NCBI RefSeq assembly: GCF_003054245.1
Contig: NZ_QBKR01000002.1
Span: forward strand, 179,486-243,485
DNA: 64,000 nucleotides
Source of the DNA: Melghirimyces profundicolus
Lineage (GTDB): Bacteria > Bacillota > Bacilli > Thermoactinomycetales > DSM-45169
Direction of reading: 5' to 3'
Shown here: positions 43,641-51,769 of the stretch, piece after piece
Layout of the letters: every line of letters begins with the position of its first letter
How positions within the stretch are numbered: position 1 is the first letter of the stretch
Position numbers and translations under genes: made by a program
The notes under the pieces: model-generated
Database searches by the model: none
Told to the model about the DNA's origin: nothing
Seen by the model: the letters and a program-made list of their open reading frames with translations, nothing else

Positions 43641-45590
43641 TCACGGAAACGGATGCGGGTGGGAATTGAGTTGGTCCTTTGTCAAGGCGCGCTCGGCGTA
43701 TCCCAGGATCTCCGGCACCTTCAGCACCCGTTCCAGTCCGGTCAGGCGGGTCAAGTGATGGCCGAAGGTCATCGGCAACATCCCCGGGATCAGCACCTTC
43801 ACGCAAAAGAGGCCGTTCCGCCGGATTTCCGGCGCCGTTTGGTCCACCACAATCACATCGAGGTTCAGACGGCGGAAGGCCTGGAGCAGGTCCTTCAGGT
43901 CGTCGGTCAAATCCGCATGAGACGCCTGTCGTTTGAATTCCCGATCAAACCGTGAGAACGGGCGGTCGTCAGCCAACAAAAATTCCAGGCGCTCCTCTGC
44001 TTCAGGCAGGGCATACAACAGGGAATGGTCCTCCATGTGCCGGACCGATGCGGGATTGCGGAACATTTGGACCGCCTTCTCCCGATCTTTCTCCCATTGT
44101 CCGTCCAGGGCCGGCATCATCCCGGCCAACTCATGGATCGCGCTTTTCGACGCCCGGACCGGATCCGGATGGGCTCCGGCAGCGCAGATGAGATTCGCCC
44201 CTTCCCCTTTGCGGTTTTTCGCCAACGCCCAAACGGCGGGAATGCCGTTTTCCATCGTCGCGTTGTACAGATGGACGTCGTATCCCGCCACTGCCCGTAC
44301 CCGGTCGATCATCAACATCAGTTCCCGGTCGTCGGCGGAACCCGGGTCCAGGCGCGGGAGGGGCAGCCGCCCATACCAGGTCATCAGGAAGGAATCCCGT
44401 TCCACCACCTCCAGAATCCCGTAGAAGATCGCTTCCTCCAGACTTCCCCCCAAGGCGCATCCGTTGGACGTCTCATAGACAAAACCGTCTCCGCCACCCA
44501 GGCTGTAATAGGCAAGCAATTGCGGAATGAGAATCGGACGCTCCTCCGCAAAGGACCAACCCCACACCCAATCCATGGATCGGTCGGGATTAAAGGGTTG
44601 AAAGGGGAATCCGGGCTGTTCATAGGCTTCTGCGTCATGCACCCCCACTGAGAGAGGGTGCAGCGCATGGTCCGCCAGATTGCGGTACGTGTCGCGGACC
44701 ACGGTCCGTTTGCCCCGCGGGCCGATTCCGCAATACCGTTCCAGGCTCTCCAGAATGGCGGTCCATTCGCTTTCCTCATAGGAATGGGTGCGGCCCGCCG
44801 TGGCTTCGTCCGCCGTCAGCAAGGGCAGATTTACACTCACGGTTGCGAAGGGTGAAAGGAGATCCTCCATTTTCCCGTTCAAAAAGCCGGTCTTGATGTC
44901 CAGGTAATCCCGGACCAATCCTTCTCCCATCTCTTTCAAGGAACGGCAACGGTAACCGTCCCCTCCGGGCTTTGGACTGGGCCGAAGCGTGATCCGGGCC
45001 GCCTCCGGAGAATCCTCGGGGATTCCCCCGCAAACGGGACACATCGGATCCGGAAGAAAAAGATGGCGGGAACTTTTCAGCGTCTTCAGGTTGATCAACA
45101 AGAGCCGTCCTTCCAGACGTCCCCGCCCCCCGTCCAACACCCTCCGTGCCTCCGCCGAGACCAGTCGGGCCATTTGCATCAGTCCCATAAGCGAGGCCCA
45201 GGGGTCCGACTTCCCCCCTCCCTCCGCCGCCAACCGTTCCTTCAGTTCCAACGTCTCCCTGCGATCCCGTCCCGCCATGAGCCGCCGCAGATCGGCACAC
45301 CGGGAACACCCGGGCACCCCTGGACGAACCAGGGGTCCAACCACTCCTTCCCCGAAGGAAACAAAGCCCCGCAGCCAGGGGATACCGGCCTCCCGCAACC
45401 ACTCTTCCGACCCCCGCTCATCCCGGGGGTCCCAGGTGTCGTTCAAGATCAGTGCCAGTTCCGCCCCTTCCGGAACGACCCCCTCCCCGGTGGACATGGA
45501 AACCACTTGACAGTCGGAAGAAAGTTCGGACCGCACCTCTTTCGCCAGCCACCCCTCCCCCGCCAGGGCCACCGTCGCGTTTCCGCTCAT
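43641..45590 (-). CDS. YcaO cyclodehydratase with leader-binding N-terminal domain (SagD-like)
   Basis: A 649-residue fusion. The N-terminal part (about 1-200) resembles the ThiF/E1-like leader-peptide-binding domain and contains two CxxC pairs (SRCAD region and CPVCG), likely zinc. The YcaO domain follows with ESEWTAILESLERYCG and SLEEAIFYGILEVVERDSF, its ATP/Mg glutamates. The protein ends in PHPFP, the PxPxP tail important for YcaO catalysis. It uses ATP to turn Cys (and Ser/Thr) of the precursor into azolines. It overlaps the previous gene by 4 bases. Confidence 0.9.
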   Translation of the reverse strand: MSGNATVALAGEGWLAKEVRSELSSDCQVVSMSTGEGVVPEGAELALILNDTWDPRDERGSEEWLREAGIPWLRGFVSFGEGVVGPLVRPGVPGCSRCADLRRLMAGRDRRETLELKERLAAEGGGKSDPWASLMGLMQMARLVSAEARRVLDGGRGRLEGRLLLINLKTLKSSRHLFLPDPMCPVCGGIPEDSPEAARITLRPSPKPGGDGYRCRSLKEMGEGLVRDYLDIKTGFLNGKMEDLLSPFATVSVNLPLLTADEATAGRTHSYEESEWTAILESLERYCGIGPRGKRTVVRDTYRNLADHALHPLSVGVHDAEAYEQPGFPFQPFNPDRSMDWVWGWSFAEERPILIPQLLAYYSLGGGDGFVYETSNGCALGGSLEEAIFYGILEVVERDSFLMTWYGRLPLPRLDPGSADDRELMLMIDRVRAVAGYDVHLYNATMENGIPAVWALAKNRKGEGANLICAAGAHPDPVRASKSAIHELAGMMPALDGQWEKDREKAVQMFRNPASVRHMEDHSLLYALPEAEERLEFLLADDRPFSRFDREFKRQASHADLTDDLKDLLQAFRRLNLDVIVVDQTAPEIRRNGLFCVKVLIPGMLPMTFGHHLTRLTGLERVLKVPEILGYAERALTKDQLNSHPHPFP

Positions 45591-47491
45591 CGGACCCCCT
45601 CCTCCCGTACCAGCACGCCGAACACACCCGCCAAGCCTTCTTTCATAAAGGGTTCCACCGTCAGGTCCAGGATCCCGAGGCGCTTTTGGTTTTGATTCAG
45701 GACCGGCAGCGCGGACTGCAGAAGCTCCGGTTGCGGCACTGCTTCACAGGCGGGGACTTCCAAGCTGCGCGTCCCTTTTTCCGGCGGATGCATGCCGGGC
45801 ACCGCCGGAACGGCTTCTTCTCCTTGCAGGGCCTGTTGCAACGCCTTTCTCAGTGCCATTGTCACATTCAGTCCCACACCGGCGAACCAGAGCCCCCCCG
45901 ATCCGACCCAAATCACCGGAAACCCGAACACCTCCCCGCCCCAACCGATCACCGGTTCTCCCCGCTCCGCGGTCAAGGCCTCCAGATAGAAGCGGCACCG
46001 TTCGTCCGCCACCTCACTCAACCGCACCTTTGAGATCGACGGGTTCCGCTCCTGGGTCACCCTTCCCAGCTCCTCGTCCAGACAAGCCTGCAAACCCCGA
46101 CAAAGGGCTTCCGCAACCGTTTCCCCCGCTCCGACGCCGACAAATTCCCCCGGTTTCACAACCCCATCCGTCAGCCTCCCGGCCATGCGCAACACATATG
46201 CTTCCACCCCGGCCAAACCCGCCTCCCGCCGCGCCTCCTCATGGGTCAAACCGGAAAGTGTTTTTTCCGGCAACAGTCCCGCCGGTCCCCCGGTCAGCGG
46301 ATCCGCCACCTGAACACGACACCGGGCAAGGGGAAGCTGTTTCAAGTCTCCCTCCTCCCAACGGTGAAAAATACCCGATTCCGCCGAGGTCAGCTGGCCG
46401 AAAAACGGAATCAGCTCCATGGGTCTGTCGCTTCCGCTGCTTTCGTTCAAAAGCGAATTCGGATCTTCTATCCATTGAACTTTCTCCGTCCCGGTGATCA
46501 ACGGATGGGGAAGGAATGAATGCCAGTCCCCTTCCAAGGTCTCCAGATCCAGCAGGAAGAAGGCATTCCGCTGTTCCGGATCCGTCACTCCCGTCACCGA
46601 TTGGAACCATTCAAAAACGGCCACATTGGCCAACATCGCGCCCGCGGTGAATGAAAACCGGTGCACCTTCGGATCTTTACAGAGGGCGGTCCGGTGGATC
46701 CGGCGCCATGCCGATTCCCAGCATCCCTCCGATTCCGGGTGGATCAAAGGACCGGCCAGACCGGTTTGTTCCAGACAGAGGGCCGGTATGAACACCTTTT
46801 TTTCCTGTCTGCATGCCTCGTGAAGCGCCCGCAACTCCTCCAGATCACCATCGCCGGAAACATACAGAACGGCGTCATACGGCTGTACCGCTTCCCGCCA
46901 GGAGCCGGCCGCCTCCAAGGCCGTCTCTTCCACCGCCACTTCGGAATCCGCCCGACGCGCATGCTCCTCCAGCTCCGCCAACCGTTCCCGGTTCGTGGGT
47001 ACGGAATCTGTGATCAGGACGTGGAACCGGGGCAATCCGGTCTCCAGGAGCGATGAAACAAGGGAAAGGAAAAAGGGCCCGGAGCCCACAGCCAAGGCTT
47101 TCGCCTGACGATAGATCTGGAATCGATGGGCGCCCGATCCACCGAAACTGTCCAGAAACGCAATTTGGGAAGCATAACGTTCGAACACCCCTGCCGACAA
47201 CTGATGGGGCCGGTCCCGGCTCACATCCCGGACGAATCCGTTTCGGTACAACGTTTCCACAATTTCATACACCCGTTCCCGGTAGGGACCGGGCAAACCT
47301 TCCGTCAATTCCCCCAATGTATGATCTCCGTTGAAAACGGGGATCAGCTTTTCGATCCACTGATCGATGGTCTTCCCCTCGATTCGGAATGAGCACGAAT
47401 GATTCCGGAAATACACTCCCCGTCCGGGTTCGGGAAGAAAATACGTATCCGAATTCACTTTCAGCCGCATGGAAGCGTTCAACTCGGTCAT
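45587..47491 (-). CDS. Thiazole-containing bacteriocin maturation protein (ThiF-like)
   Basis: A 634-residue protein that matches the description of the 'ocin ThiF-like' maturation family of Bacillus Cys-repeat bacteriocin clusters. The N-terminal 100 residues look like a precursor-recognition (winged helix) domain, then a degenerate E1/ThiF Rossmann region (KALAVGSGPFFLSLVSSLL) without the catalytic cysteine. The C-terminal third is YcaO-like in outline. It should hold the leader peptide for the YcaO enzyme. The ATG of MTELNASMRL follows GAGGAGGAG. Confidence 0.8.
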   Translation of the reverse strand: MTELNASMRLKVNSDTYFLPEPGRGVYFRNHSCSFRIEGKTIDQWIEKLIPVFNGDHTLGELTEGLPGPYRERVYEIVETLYRNGFVRDVSRDRPHQLSAGVFERYASQIAFLDSFGGSGAHRFQIYRQAKALAVGSGPFFLSLVSSLLETGLPRFHVLITDSVPTNRERLAELEEHARRADSEVAVEETALEAAGSWREAVQPYDAVLYVSGDGDLEELRALHEACRQEKKVFIPALCLEQTGLAGPLIHPESEGCWESAWRRIHRTALCKDPKVHRFSFTAGAMLANVAVFEWFQSVTGVTDPEQRNAFFLLDLETLEGDWHSFLPHPLITGTEKVQWIEDPNSLLNESSGSDRPMELIPFFGQLTSAESGIFHRWEEGDLKQLPLARCRVQVADPLTGGPAGLLPEKTLSGLTHEEARREAGLAGVEAYVLRMAGRLTDGVVKPGEFVGVGAGETVAEALCRGLQACLDEELGRVTQERNPSISKVRLSEVADERCRFYLEALTAERGEPVIGWGGEVFGFPVIWVGSGGLWFAGVGLNVTMALRKALQQALQGEEAVPAVPGMHPPEKGTRSLEVPACEAVPQPELLQSALPVLNQNQKRLGILDLTVEPFMKEGLAGVFGVLVREEGVR

Positions 47492-47572
47492 TTGACTCCT
47501 CCTCCCCCTCATCGGTCTCATCTCTTCACATTTATGTACGGCAACTTGTCCGTTTGCATCATAAGCGGATGG

Positions 47573-47612
47573 AAAAAACCCCTGACAGTCCAACGACGGG
47601 GCTGTACAGGGG
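47573..47612 (-). terminator. Attenuator between precursor and maturation genes
   Basis: CCCCTG..ACAG pairs with CTGT..CAGGGG in a 10-bp stem with one bulge, followed on the minus strand by TTTTTT. It lies 70 bases after the precursor stop and 80 before the maturation gene, so it can hold precursor mRNA above enzyme mRNA. Confidence 0.75.
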
Positions 47613-47680
47613 CAACTTTTTTTACACGCGGCCGCGGATTCCCTTGGCAAGTGGCTCCCGAAGACCGCAAGACTGCGCTC

Positions 47681-47932
47681 TCATCGGAAACCGCCGCAAC
47701 CCCCGCAACCGCCGCAACGGAAACAATTGAAGCACCGAGAGCAGTTGAAACACCGGAAGCAATTGAAACACCGGAAACAATTGAAACACCGGAAACAGTT
47801 GAAACACCGGAATCCCGCACAACGGCCGCACCGCTGGGCAAGCGAGGGATCCTGATATTCCCAGGGTGCCGGCTCCTCCGCCTGAAATTCGTCCACACTC
47901 AGTTTCTGAAGCTCATGTTTGAAATCATCCAT
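47681..47932 (-). CDS. Heterocycloanthracin/sonorensin-type precursor peptide
   Basis: An 83-residue peptide. The leader (about 1-33) is acidic and ends before the first Cys; the core (about 34-83) holds 15 cysteines, mostly as five RCFNC units spaced by F or S, then GGCGGCGGFR. At DNA level the core is an 18-bp tandem repeat. CxxC-rich cores next to YcaO and SagB genes are the substrates of azole formation, so the product should be a polythiazole peptide. GGAGGGG is 6 bases before the ATG. Other frames over this region are also open because of the repeat, but only this one has the leader and ribosome site. Confidence 0.9.
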   Translation of the reverse strand: MDDFKHELQKLSVDEFQAEEPAPWEYQDPSLAQRCGRCAGFRCFNCFRCFNCFRCFNCFRCFNCSRCFNCFRCGGCGGCGGFR

Positions 47933-48075
47933 TTAATGCCCCTCCGTATGGATAAAATTCGTCCGAATCGGAAAAAAACAGACGCTGATTCTCAGACCCC
48001 TCCCCCCTTCCAAAAAAATATAGTTATCTTTATGAATCGAAGCCTCCGTTATTGCGGGTCCACATTTTTAAATTC
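47933..48075. other. Upstream region of the precursor gene
   Basis: AT-rich region that must hold the precursor promoter. CATAAAGATA and ACTATATTTTTT suggest -10-like elements (possibly for a sporulation sigma factor), but no clear -35/-10 pair can be assigned. Confidence 0.4.
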
Positions 48076-48105
48076 AAAAAAAAAAGAACCCCCGGAAGGC
48101 GGAGG
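48076..48105 (-). terminator. Terminator of the GerP-like gene
   Basis: On the minus strand CCTCCG pairs with CGGGGG (one G-T pair) and is followed by TTC and ten T. It lies 14 bases after the stop codon and isolates the GerP-like gene from the precursor. Confidence 0.75.
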
Positions 48106-48118
48106 GTGGCAAGAAGAT

Positions 48119-48301
48119 TCACTTCCCCGGAGTTTTTCCCTTGATTTTTCCAACGACCGGACCGATGGGTGGCCGTTCGCCGTCGGAGGGCTGGTCTTTC
48201 CTTGGGGCCAAACCGATATTTAACGTACTGCCGATGTTCACCGATCCGCTCGTACCGATGTCCCTCACACGAATACTGAAGGTATGGTTTTTAACAGCCA
48301 T
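48119..48301 (-). CDS. GerPA/GerPF-family small spore protein
   Basis: A 60-residue peptide. The segment GTSGSVNIGSTLNIGL matches the core of the GerPA/PF family (usually SGGVVNFGD), small proteins of the spore coat that let germinants through. The tail is Pro/Lys-rich. The ATG of MAVKNHTF follows AAAAGGTGAT. It is a separate unit next to the thiazole-peptide cluster, in which such genes are often neighbours. An exact role is not known. Confidence 0.65.
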   Translation of the reverse strand: MAVKNHTFSIRVRDIGTSGSVNIGSTLNIGLAPRKDQPSDGERPPIGPVVGKIKGKTPGK

Positions 48302-48493
48302 GCCCAATCACCTTTTGATCCGGATGATTTCTCACCCTATGCATGGAACCAAAAAAAGATGTCTGTCCGGGATGTCTGCATGAGACAGGAGGAACCACAC
48401 CGGGCGATCGCGCCGACGCCCTTCCGATCATGTTTGTCTATCTTTGTGAATACATTGGTATAGGAAAGTATCGAATGGGGGTCGGGTAAGAAA

Positions 48494-48919
48494 ATGCAAT
48501 ATTATTATGGAAATCAGATGCCGTTGCGGATCTTGGATGAGGCTGAATTTTGGAAACATCAAGAAGAAGAACATACGGTTGTGATCCGGGAGCTCGTAAA
48601 TAACTTGGAAACATCCTATGTCGAGGCCCTGAAAGAATGGGAGAAGGTGTTAAGTGAAACACACCAGCGTGTTCTGAGGTTTATTGAAACAGTGATCCGT
48701 TCGGGTTATGTTATCACACCTGAGCTTTATCAAGACGTATTACGGCTGGTGAAATTTTGTCTCGATCAAAGCGAGCAATTTATCGAAATTTGCAGGCAAA
48801 TCAGGGATCAAAGCGAGGCGCTCAAGGACCATTTGACCGCTAAAGTGGTGATGAATCATATTATCCGGGAATCCGAATACTTCATCGGCATTGCACAAAC
48901 CATTTTATATCAAAACTAA
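48494..48919 (+). CDS. DUF2935-family protein
   Basis: A 141-residue all-helical protein that begins with an EAEFWKHQEEEHTVVIREL segment containing His and Glu spaced like a metal site, and ends HIIRESEYFIGIAQ. This matches the DUF2935 family of spore-forming Bacillota, predicted to fold as a four-helix bundle. Function is unknown. The ribosome site is weak (GGGTAAG). Confidence 0.75.
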   Translation: MQYYYGNQMPLRILDEAEFWKHQEEEHTVVIRELVNNLETSYVEALKEWEKVLSETHQRVLRFIETVIRSGYVITPELYQDVLRLVKFCLDQSEQFIEICRQIRDQSEALKDHLTAKVVMNHIIRESEYFIGIAQTILYQN

Positions 48920-48930
48920 CAGGGCATAAA

Positions 48931-50826
48931 TCATCCGGAACCCCCGTATTTATTCCGATAATGAGACAAGGCAATCAAGGGCCAAAGATACCGGTAGCTG
49001 TGGTAATGGATGTAGAATTCTCCGGAAAGTCCCGCTCCGGTGGGATACCGCATGAGCCAATCGTTTTTCTCCCTCATGTCGAGCAAGCACCGGATGCCCG
49101 CTTTGATCTCCGGAGTCGGCTGGTCATGCCAGGCGATCAGCGCATCCACGGCCCAAGCCGTCTGGGCGGGGGTGCTGCCGCGGAGGGGGATGTACCGGCG
49201 AACGACATCGCTTCGACAGGATTCCCCCCATCCCCCGTCTTCATTTTGAACGGATTTCAGCCACTGAATGCCCTTTTCCACCACCGGATGAGAGCGGGAG
49301 TACCCCACAGAAGCCAGTCCGGTCAAAGCCGCCCACGTCCCGTAGAGATAGGCCACCCCCCACCGTCCGAACCAGGAACCGTTCGTCTCCTGATGTCCCT
49401 CCAAGAACCGCACCGCCCGCCGGACCGCAGGATGATCCCCCTTCCATCCCAATTCCTTCCCGATGAATTCCAACGTACGGCCGGTCAAGTCCGTGATGGA
49501 CGGATCCGTCCACACCGTATGGGCATCTTCAAAGGGCAGCAGACGCCGGGGCCAGGACTTGTCGGTGTTCTTCTCAAACGCCGACCATCCGCCGTCCCGG
49601 TTTTGCATGGACAACAACCAGTTGACTCCCCGGTTCCAGGACCCTCCCAAAGCCCACGGATTCCTCCGGCAGGTTGGGGCGACCGCTCTGAGACAGGAGG
49701 ACGTATCGTCCAAATCCGGGTTCAGGGTGTTGATGTCGGAAAACCCCCATCCCCCCGGCCATACACCGGGATTCCGAAGGGCCCAGTCGCCGAACCGGGT
49801 ATGTTGGCGGCGGAGAAGATAATCCACTCCCCGGCGGATGGCGGGATGCTCCGGTGGCAATCCGGCTTCCTGCAGGGCGTAAGTAATCAAGGAGGTATCC
49901 CACACAGTGGAGGTGGTCTCCTGAAGGTGCCATCCCTTCTCCATCGGAAGCAGAAAGCGTTCCAGCCCTTGCATCGCCTGACGGAAGAAGCGATGACGTT
50001 TGGGGTAGCCCAAGGCCATCAAGCCGAACACCATCAAAAACGTGCTGCTGAAATAGCTGTACAGCGTGCCGTCCGGTTCGATCCGGTTCAGCAAAAACCG
50101 TTCTCCCCGTTTCAACGCCTGGGTTTTCAACGGACCGGTTCCACGCGGCACCTGAGAGAGTCCCATCTCAATTTCCTGCCGAAACAACCGTTCGTTTGGG
50201 GAATGGCGTGAAAGAGACGGTTTCGTTCCCAGCCAATCCGTGAAATCCACGGGGGGACCGGGCAGACGAACGGAAAATTTCCGATCGGAAGCCAACAGAA
50301 TGGGAGCGACATGAACCCGGGTGAAGCCGACAAAATCAAAAAAATTAACAGGCAACCACCAGGGCAGGAGCAAAAACCCCGCCGGAACCCCCGGATGATT
50401 CGACCAATCATACAGGCCGATCAGGCTCAACATCACTTTGGTCAACGACCCCGCCTGATGAATCCCCCCTTGTGACAGAACATATTCCCGGGCTTTTCGC
50501 ATCACGGGATCGTCCGGTTGAATCGCCCCGGCATAGAGAAGTCCGACAATGGATTCGATCGTGGCGGACAGGTTGCCGCCTCTTTCATCCTCATACAGTT
50601 TCCAGACGCCGTCGTCTCCCCCCAGGTGACGGAGGCGTTCCGACAGGCGGTGAATGGCTTCCTTCTCCGTTCCAAACAGCCGGTACAACAGAATCATGTA
50701 CGAATCGGTCATGGGACCGCTCTCAAAGCAAAAGATCCACCGGCCGTCCGCTTCCTGACGGGAAACCAGGAAATCGGTCAACCGCCGGATCTCCTCCTCC
50801 ACCCGATCCATATGAGTCCGTTCCAT
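48931..50826 (-). CDS. sqhC: Squalene-hopene/tetraprenyl-beta-curcumene cyclase (sporulenol synthase-like)
   Basis: A 631-residue class II terpene cyclase. The protonating DxDD motif is DLDD at 371-374, and several QW repeats are present (QEADGRW, QNRDGGW, QETNGSW, QNEDGGW). It would cyclise squalene to hopene or, as in B. subtilis SqhC of the same length, tetraprenyl-beta-curcumene to sporulenol in spores. The window's sporulation genes favour the second, but no prenyltransferase gene is nearby. It is a membrane-associated (monotopic) enzyme. ATG after GGGGGGAG. Confidence 0.9.
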   Translation of the reverse strand: MERTHMDRVEEEIRRLTDFLVSRQEADGRWIFCFESGPMTDSYMILLYRLFGTEKEAIHRLSERLRHLGGDDGVWKLYEDERGGNLSATIESIVGLLYAGAIQPDDPVMRKAREYVLSQGGIHQAGSLTKVMLSLIGLYDWSNHPGVPAGFLLLPWWLPVNFFDFVGFTRVHVAPILLASDRKFSVRLPGPPVDFTDWLGTKPSLSRHSPNERLFRQEIEMGLSQVPRGTGPLKTQALKRGERFLLNRIEPDGTLYSYFSSTFLMVFGLMALGYPKRHRFFRQAMQGLERFLLPMEKGWHLQETTSTVWDTSLITYALQEAGLPPEHPAIRRGVDYLLRRQHTRFGDWALRNPGVWPGGWGFSDINTLNPDLDDTSSCLRAVAPTCRRNPWALGGSWNRGVNWLLSMQNRDGGWSAFEKNTDKSWPRRLLPFEDAHTVWTDPSITDLTGRTLEFIGKELGWKGDHPAVRRAVRFLEGHQETNGSWFGRWGVAYLYGTWAALTGLASVGYSRSHPVVEKGIQWLKSVQNEDGGWGESCRSDVVRRYIPLRGSTPAQTAWAVDALIAWHDQPTPEIKAGIRCLLDMREKNDWLMRYPTGAGLSGEFYIHYHSYRYLWPLIALSHYRNKYGGSG

Positions 50827-51124
50827 CCGTTTCTCCCCCCACTACCCACTTTATGGGGGAAGAATTCCGTTATGCATGCTGTAAAAATTTCGGCTTGATG
50901 GTAAGGGGGACCGACGAAAAATCAGAACCTTGCCTTGTTCCCATGCGGATCTACCAACATACCAATACGGTAAACTCAAATCAAAAGCCCAATGGAGTGG
51001 TTCGGTTTCAGGACGAACCGGCCTGTACAAACGCCTGTTTTATATTCATAGGATAACAGTCTATCACCTTGAAGCAGGGAAATACATATTGTTATAACGA
51101 AATGGAGGAAAGGAGGAGAAAAGT
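50827..51124. other. Intergenic region between cyclase and tiny membrane peptide
   Basis: About 300 bases with no recognised gene. It must contain the divergent promoters of the cyclase (minus) and the small peptide (plus). AT-rich segment 51040-51090 is the probable site of the second. Confidence 0.5.
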
Positions 51125-51220
51125 TTGTCTGGACACTTTGGTTTGTTTGGTCTCCGCCGGCTGTTGCTGTTCCTGTTGGTCATCGCCACCATTTTTGCGT
51201 TGGTGGGCGCCATTTGGTAG
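51125..51220 (+). CDS. Tiny single-span membrane peptide (YjcZ-like size class)
   Basis: A 31-residue peptide too short for usual gene callers: MSGHFGLFG, then two Arg, then a hydrophobic span ending GAIW. AGGAGG lies 8 bases before the TTG start. Short peptides with a Gly/Phe-rich head and one membrane helix (YjcZ/'tiny TM' families) are made in Bacillus sporulation. A strong hairpin follows its stop codon. Identity within that group is a guess. Confidence 0.6.
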   Translation: MSGHFGLFGLRRLLLFLLVIATIFALVGAIW

Positions 51221-51232
51221 ACAAAAAAATGC

Positions 51233-51269
51233 TGTAAAATTGATCCGCATCGTGCGGATCAATTTTACA
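51233..51269. terminator. Strong hairpin after the tiny membrane peptide gene
   Basis: A perfect 17-bp inverted repeat, TGTAAAATTGATCCGCA with its complement around TCG. There is no T-run after it, so termination is not certain; it abuts repeat copy 4. Confidence 0.65.
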
Positions 51270-51329
51270 CTGGAAGCGTTGTGAAAAAGTGAGCGGCAGC
51301 ATTGACCCAAAGCCGCTGAACGCTTCCAG
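51270..51329. repeat. Dispersed intergenic repeat, copy 4 (60 bp, minimal form)
   Basis: CTGGAAGCGTT at 51270-51280 and AACGCTTCCAG at 51319-51329 are perfect 11-bp terminal inverted repeats. Inside is the left module GTGAAAAAGTGAGCGGCAGC and CCCAAAGCCGC. This is the clearest view of the element's ends. Confidence 0.85.
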
Positions 51330-51769
51330 GGAAGAGTCCAACCCCCATTTAAAAACCGGGTTGAGCAACCCGTTCACATCAACTTATTTTTGGCACAGGG
51401 GTTGAGATCTTCATTGTCGTACCCTGTTCATTTTCCAAATCCCTCTTACTTGTTCTACTTCTCTGCAACGTTGCCTTCATGGGCAACCGCTATTTTTATC
51501 AAAAGTCCAAACCCTTTGATCCAAGCTCTCATATTTTTATATTAAGCCATTCAAACCGTAGCTGCCGTAGCTCATAACCTCCTTTTGAGAAGCCGATGAT
51601 TCGGCTTCTTTTTTATACACTGAAAGATCCTCCATCCTACGAGAAGTACAGCTTCGGCCCCCTCTCCGATTCCTCCATACTTACTTCTGATGAGAGGACG
51701 CTGCCCTTCCGTCTTCGGTTTCATCTGAATAGGATGAAATAACATGAGAATGAAACCAGGTGACCGTTG
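51330..51769. other. Intergenic region flanked by two terminator-like hairpins
   Basis: About 440 bases without a recognised gene. A minus-strand hairpin (51357-51372, CGGGTTG/CAACCCG followed by GTTTTTAAA) and a plus-strand terminator (51588-51615) bound the segment. Possible short frames (for example 51478 on the plus strand) lack ribosome sites. A small RNA is possible. Confidence 0.4.
51588..51615 (+). terminator. Plus-strand terminator without an assigned gene
   Basis: AGAAGCCGA and TCGGCTTCT form a 9-bp stem with a 4-base loop, followed by TTTTTTAT. Confidence 0.75.

Noticed and set aside
47735..47820. Short regularly spaced repeats that could look like a CRISPR array
   Set aside because: The 18-bp units are contiguous, without spacers, and are the RCFNC codons of the precursor peptide.
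51391..51406. TGGCACAGGGGTTGAG, a near sigma-54 promoter
   Set aside because: The essential -12 GC is GA, and no gene with a fitting start follows.
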